A DNA stretch of 64,000 bases from positions 1 through 64,000 of the forward strand of contig JAZRXM010000014.1 of the NCBI GenBank assembly GCA_045600205.1, written 5' to 3'. Below the pieces are notes generated by a model, which searched no databases, was not told where the DNA came from, and saw only the letters and a list, made by a program, of their open reading frames with translations. The stretch is from Firm-04 sp045600205 (lineage in GTDB: Bacteria > Bacillota > Clostridia > Oscillospirales > Ruminococcaceae). Each line of letters starts with the position of its first letter. Within the stretch, counting starts at the first letter, position 1. Position numbers and translations under genes: made by a program. This document shows positions 60,240 to 64,000 of this stretch, piece by piece.

Positions 60240-60380
60240 GGGATTCCGCAAAAAAGATTCTGCCGGACAGATGTTTTCCGCCGCAATCGCATCTCCGTAT
60301 AAGAAGCCGTCAGGATGAGCAAACGTAAGGAAAGATTCCGCTATTCTCTCCAAATTTCTCAAATCCCATTCATTTTCCAC
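60240..60380. other. Divergent intergenic region between relA and lon
   Basis: No gene and no CIRCE-type heat-shock inverted repeat seen, so lon control by HrcA is not supported from this sequence. Confidence 0.5.
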
Positions 60381-60409
60381 TTGCTTTTTGCACAAAAATA
60401 TTGTATAAT
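60381..60409 (+). promoter_or_regulatory. Promoter of lon-engB
   Basis: TTGCTT, 17-bp spacer, TATAAT, about 85 bp before the lon start. Confidence 0.75.
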
Positions 60410-60492
60410 AGAATCAATCCCACAGCAATGTCCGATGGCTGCACACATCGAACATTCGGCAATCCGCCGTGCAGGGCAGATAGGACATCATT

Positions 60493-62940
60493 ATGAAAGA
60501 AAATACGAAAGAAACAAAGAACGTCCGTACCCCGCAAACTCTTCCAATGATTGCTTTGCGCGGGATTGTCGGCTTTCCAAATATGGTTCTCCATTTCGAC
60601 ATCGCCCGCGAAATGTCCCTCAAAGCACTGGATGCTGCCATGAACGGCGACCGTCGGATTTTACTTGTAGCACAGCGTGAAATGATGGATGAAGTTCCCT
60701 CCGAACAGGGACTCTACCGTGTCGGCATTGTTGCCGAGATCCGTCAGGTTTTGCATACCAACGATTGCAGCCGTGTACTGGTTGAGTGTATTCACCGTGC
60801 CCGCATCGTCAAGGCAGAGATTGCGGACGGCTACTGGATGACACAATACCGCAAGCTGCCGGACTATACCCGCGCCAAAATTGAGCCAGCTGAAATCGAG
60901 GCAATTATGCGCTCTTTGCGTGATGCGTTCTCGCAGTATGCAGACTTTTTTGAAAAAATCCCCAAGGAACTCACGCAGTCCATCCTCGCAGAGGAAAACC
61001 CGCAGACTCTCTTTGACCAGATCGCATTCAACATCCGCCTGCCGTATGCCGACAAGCAGACCATGCTGGAGGAGGGGAATCTGTTTCTGCGCCTGACCAT
61101 GCTCTATGCCGTGCTGGTGCGCGAAACAGAAGTCCTTTCCATTGAAAGCGATTTGCAGAACAAGGTACAGGAGCGTCTGGATAAGGGACAGCGCGAATAC
61201 TTCCTGCATGAGCAGATGAAGGCGATCGCGGAGGAACTGGGCGAGGAAGACCCGCAGGAAGAAGTCGGCAAATACACCGTGCGCATCATGGCACTGGATA
61301 TCCCCGAAGATGAAATTGACAAGCTTTTGCAGGAGGCACAGCGTCTGACGAAAATGCCATCGTCCTCTCAGGAAGCCTATGTCATCCGCAATTATCTGGA
61401 CACGGTGCTGGCATTACCGTGGAATGAGAAAACGAAGGAAAAACTCGATATCAACAAGGCGGAAGCTCTGCTCAACCGCGAGCATTACGGCTTGAAGCGT
61501 GTCAAAGAGCGCGTACTTGAAAGCATGAGCGTCCATGCGCTGAATCCTGAAGTCAAAGGACAGATCCTCTGTCTGGTCGGACCTCCCGGTGTCGGCAAAA
61601 CCTCCATCGGCAAGTCAATCGCAAAGGCACTGGGCAGAAATTACGTCCGTGTGTCGCTGGGCGGCATCAAGGATGAAGCAGATATCCGCGGTCATCGCAA
61701 GACCTACGTTGGCGCGATGCCCGGACGCATCATGGAGGCTGTGCGTCATGCCGGCTCCAAGAATCCGCTGATCCTGCTGGACGAAATCGACAAAATGGGC
61801 AACGACTACAAGGGCGACCCTGCATCCGCGATGCTGGAAGTCCTTGACAGCGAACAGAATCACGCATTCCGCGACCATTTTCTCGAAGTGCCGTTTGATC
61901 TGAGCGAGGTCATGTTTGTGACCACCGCAAATACGACCGAAACCATCCCCGCGCCGCTGCTCGACCGCATGGAGCTGATCGAGCTGACATCCTATACCCG
62001 CGAGGAGAAATTCCATATTGCCAAAGAACACCTGCTCAAAAAGCAGATGCAGAAAAACGGTCTGAAAGCCACGCAGATCCGCATTACAGATGCTGCGATC
62101 TATGGGCTGATCGACTACTATACCAAGGAAGCGGGCGTCCGTACTTTGGAGCGTCAGATTGGTGCGCTTTGCCGTAAATGCGCGAAAACAATTGTGACAG
62201 GCGATGCAAAAAAGGTACAGTATACCCCTGAAGCACTCGAAAGCGCACTGGGTCCGCACAAGTATATGCCCGATTTCCAGTCCACCGAGGATACGGTCGG
62301 TCTGGTCAACGGTCTGGCATGGACAAGCGCAGGCGGTGTCCTGATGCCGCTGGAAGTTCTGACTATGGACGGCAAAGGCGAGGTTCAACTGACCGGTTCT
62401 CTGGGCGATGTGATGAAGGAAAGTGCGAAGCTTGCCATCTCCTACGCACGCAGTGTCGCCAAAAAATACGACATCAATCCGGAGCTGTTCAAAACCAAAG
62501 ATATCCACATTCACGCACCCGAAGGTGCCGTTCCGAAAGACGGTCCGAGCGCAGGCGTCACCATGACCACCGCGCTGATTTCCGCACTGTCGGGGATTCC
62601 CGTCCGCGCAGACGTCGCCATGACAGGTGAGATCACGCTGCACGGCAGGGTTCTGCCAATCGGCGGACTGGTGGAAAAATCCATGGCAGCCTACAAAGCA
62701 GGCATGAAAACCGTGCTGATCCCGAAAGCGAATGTTCCGGATCTGGCGGAACTGGATCCCGTGGTGCGTGAAGCAATGGAGTTCATCCCGTGTGAAACGC
62801 TTGAAACCGTATTGGAAATCGCACTCCGTCCGCCGCACTACGAGATGGTGCTGGAGCCGCTTATCCCCGAAGAAGCCGCGCTGCTCGGCATCCCATCGCT
62901 GAACAGTGACTGGGATACCGTATCGGTGCCGAAAACCTGA
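60493..62940 (+). CDS. lon: ATP-dependent protease Lon
   Basis: AAA+ serine protease that degrades misfolded and regulatory proteins. 815 residues: N-terminal substrate-binding LON domain (about 15-210), coiled coil, AAA+ module with Walker A CLVGPPGVGKTSIGKS near 360-375 and Walker B LILLDEIDKMG near 424, and the C-terminal protease domain with catalytic Ser in PKDGPSAGVTM near 685 and Lys in LVEKSMAAYKAGM near 727. All catalytic residues present. ATG 60493 follows AGGAC, a weak ribosome site. It is followed 15 bp later by engB, and the convergent clpX is next, an arrangement common in Firmicutes. Confidence 0.97.
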   Translation: MKENTKETKNVRTPQTLPMIALRGIVGFPNMVLHFDIAREMSLKALDAAMNGDRRILLVAQREMMDEVPSEQGLYRVGIVAEIRQVLHTNDCSRVLVECIHRARIVKAEIADGYWMTQYRKLPDYTRAKIEPAEIEAIMRSLRDAFSQYADFFEKIPKELTQSILAEENPQTLFDQIAFNIRLPYADKQTMLEEGNLFLRLTMLYAVLVRETEVLSIESDLQNKVQERLDKGQREYFLHEQMKAIAEELGEEDPQEEVGKYTVRIMALDIPEDEIDKLLQEAQRLTKMPSSSQEAYVIRNYLDTVLALPWNEKTKEKLDINKAEALLNREHYGLKRVKERVLESMSVHALNPEVKGQILCLVGPPGVGKTSIGKSIAKALGRNYVRVSLGGIKDEADIRGHRKTYVGAMPGRIMEAVRHAGSKNPLILLDEIDKMGNDYKGDPASAMLEVLDSEQNHAFRDHFLEVPFDLSEVMFVTTANTTETIPAPLLDRMELIELTSYTREEKFHIAKEHLLKKQMQKNGLKATQIRITDAAIYGLIDYYTKEAGVRTLERQIGALCRKCAKTIVTGDAKKVQYTPEALESALGPHKYMPDFQSTEDTVGLVNGLAWTSAGGVLMPLEVLTMDGKGEVQLTGSLGDVMKESAKLAISYARSVAKKYDINPELFKTKDIHIHAPEGAVPKDGPSAGVTMTTALISALSGIPVRADVAMTGEITLHGRVLPIGGLVEKSMAAYKAGMKTVLIPKANVPDLAELDPVVREAMEFIPCETLETVLEIALRPPHYEMVLEPLIPEEAALLGIPSLNSDWDTVSVPKT

Positions 62941-62955
62941 ACGGAGTGTGAAATC

Positions 62956-63540
62956 GTGAACTGGAACAAAGCAGAATTCGAAGCGGCATTCGGAACGGCA
63001 AAACAACTGCCCCAATGTGAGCGACCCGAAGTCGCATTTGCAGGACGCTCCAATGTCGGCAAATCGACGCTCATCAATAAAATATTCAACCGCAAAAATC
63101 TGGCGCGTGTCAGTGCGGTACCCGGAAAAACCGCAACCATTAATTTTTACCGCTGTGAGGATATCACGTTTGTCGATCTCCCGGGGTACGGTTACGCAAA
63201 AACCGCCAAAACCGAGCGTCACCGCTGGAGTGACCTCATCAACGGCTATTTGCAGGCGGAGCGCGATGTCAGAGCGGTATTTCAACTGATTGATATGCGG
63301 CATCCGCCCACCAAAGATGATCTGCAAATGATTGATTTTCTCATGGATACGGAAATGCCGTTTGTACTGGTGCTGACCAAGGCGGACAAGCTGAACAAAA
63401 CCGAGCGTGAGAAGCGTCTGGCGGCATTGCCCGATGAAATCCCGCAATTTGAAGATATGACCGTGATCGTGTTTTCCTCCATGACGGGCGAGGGCGTAGA
63501 CAAACTGCGTGCGCTGACTGACGAAATCACGTCGGAATGA
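62956..63540 (+). CDS. engB: Ribosome biogenesis GTP-binding protein EngB (YsxC)
   Basis: Essential GTPase for 50S subunit assembly. 194 residues, starting with GTG 62956 behind GGAGTG. G1 motif AGRSNVGKSTLINK near 29-42, switch region with the conserved PGKTATINFY, G3 FVDLPGYGYA near 73-82, G4 LTKADK near 140, and a G5-like FSSMTGEG near 176. Co-transcribed with lon, 15 bp apart. Ends 65 bp before the first of two tandem hairpin terminators that belong to the convergent clpX. Confidence 0.96.
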   Translation: MNWNKAEFEAAFGTAKQLPQCERPEVAFAGRSNVGKSTLINKIFNRKNLARVSAVPGKTATINFYRCEDITFVDLPGYGYAKTAKTERHRWSDLINGYLQAERDVRAVFQLIDMRHPPTKDDLQMIDFLMDTEMPFVLVLTKADKLNKTEREKRLAALPDEIPQFEDMTVIVFSSMTGEGVDKLRALTDEITSE

Positions 63541-63605
63541 GGTGCCCACGGCGCATGAGAATGGGGCGTTGCTCCTTTGGCATCCCGTGATAGAAGATAC
63601 GAAAA

Positions 63606-63632
63606 AGAGGGAACCCCAAAAAGGTTCCCTCT
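63606..63632 (-). terminator. Distal terminator of clpX
   Basis: Perfect 10-bp stem AGAGGGAACC/GGTTCCCTCT, 7-nt loop, followed on the minus strand by TTTTTC. Functions in either direction for engB and clpX. Confidence 0.85.
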
Positions 63633-63652
63633 CATTCTGTCGAAAAATGCGG

Positions 63653-63672
63653 GGGAACCCCGAAAGGTTCCC
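63653..63672 (-). terminator. Proximal terminator of clpX
   Basis: 7-bp stem GGGAACC/GGTTCCC with a 6-nt loop, extended by G-C pairs, followed on the minus strand by CCGCATTTTTC. Almost the same sequence as the distal one, suggesting a local duplication. Confidence 0.75.
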
Positions 63673-63688
63673 TCTTATTTTTATCTTC

Positions 63689-64000
63689 TCATGACGCTTT
63701 TGCATCGCGCAGAATCAGCTTGGGCTGTGCGCCATTCCGCAGGCAATCCGCGGTGACCACGACCTTTGCCACATTCCCCTCAGAGGGCGCGTCAAACATC
63801 GTCTGCATCAGCAGACCCTCCAGAATCGCTCGCAGACCGCGTGCGCCTGTTTTCTGCTCAATGGCACGCTTTGCGATCTCCGAAAGCGCATCGTCCTCAA
63901 TTTCCAGTTCAATGGAGTCGTAATGGAACAGTTTGGCATACTGCTTGACCAGTGCGTTTTTCGGCTCTGTCAGAATGCGGATCAGCGATTCTTCGTCCAT
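63689..64000 (-). CDS. clpX: ATP-dependent Clp protease ATP-binding subunit ClpX, C-terminal part
   Basis: The visible 103 residues are the C-terminal small AAA+ subdomain of ClpX: DEESLIRILTEPKNALVKQYAKLFHYD, then EQKTGARGLRAILEGLLMQTMFD with the conserved sensor 2 Arg in GARGLR. ClpX unfolds substrates for ClpP. The gene starts beyond the right edge, so the Met at 64000 is internal and the zinc-binding and Walker motifs are not in the window. The C-terminal end is at 63689, followed by two tandem terminators. Convergent with engB. Confidence 0.95.
   Translation of the reverse strand: MDEESLIRILTEPKNALVKQYAKLFHYDSIELEIEDDALSEIAKRAIEQKTGARGLRAILEGLLMQTMFDAPSEGNVAKVVVTADCLRNGAQPKLILRDAKAS

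Noticed and set aside
60240..60380. Heat-shock CIRCE operator before lon
   Set aside because: No TTAGCACTC-type inverted repeat is present.

Overview
The window looks like chromosome from a cellulolytic gut or rumen Ruminococcus (Oscillospiraceae, Firmicutes). The main evidence is an exoglucanase of glycoside hydrolase family 48 that ends in a type I dockerin, the signature of a cellulosome. Supporting evidence is the Firmicutes-type gene order yicC-remA-gmk-rpoZ-priA, near-consensus sigma-A promoters (TTGACA, 17 bp, TATAAT) and strong GGAGG ribosome sites. Resemblance to R. champanellensis or R. flavefaciens is an inference.

Layout. 1-3.07 kb: the yicC-remA-gmk-rpoZ-priA operon, minus strand, with priA running off the left edge. 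3.1-6.4 kb: the GH48 gene with a leader of about 330 nt, then a long gene-free stretch. 6.4-11.1 kb: a four-gene ABC exporter operon of the GldA/GldF/GldG/DUF4340 type. 11.3-17 kb: gapA, a degenerate sensor-kinase-like gene, an orphan pilin-like gene, a 1-phosphofructokinase and pncB. 17-22.6 kb: a coiled-coil membrane protein, a DUF3795-CPBP gene pair, a frameshifted dockerin-bearing pseudogene that keeps a perfect promoter, and a phosphohexomutase.

22.8-42.1 kb is the most distinctive part. It is a run of twelve minus-strand genes forming a type VII(b)-like secretion locus (FHA protein, unknown protein, replication-initiator-like protein, YukD-like protein, EssC-like ATPase, two WXG100 proteins). 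This continues into a PP2C phosphatase, a membrane Ser/Thr kinase, a small membrane protein, a membrane-anchored cohesin-like protein and a giant Ig-repeat surface protein. EssA, EssB and EsaA homologues are not recognisable. A kinase, a phosphatase and two FHA proteins in one locus suggest secretion or surface assembly controlled by threonine phosphorylation. Divergent from it, at 42.4-44.5 kb, is a lipoprotein with a caspase-like (clan CD) His/Cys pair.

44.5-64 kb is mostly housekeeping. It holds a tRNA-Pro with a truncated copy of its own 5' half just downstream of its promoter, and a lysine-riboswitch-controlled asd-X-X-dapA-dapB operon. It also holds greA-lysS, carB without carA, a metallo-beta-lactamase-fold hydrolase with hemZ, the RelA/SpoT alarmone enzyme, lon-engB and the 3' end of clpX. 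Small dispersed hairpin repeats recur between operons. No CRISPR array, rRNA, transposase or integrase was seen.
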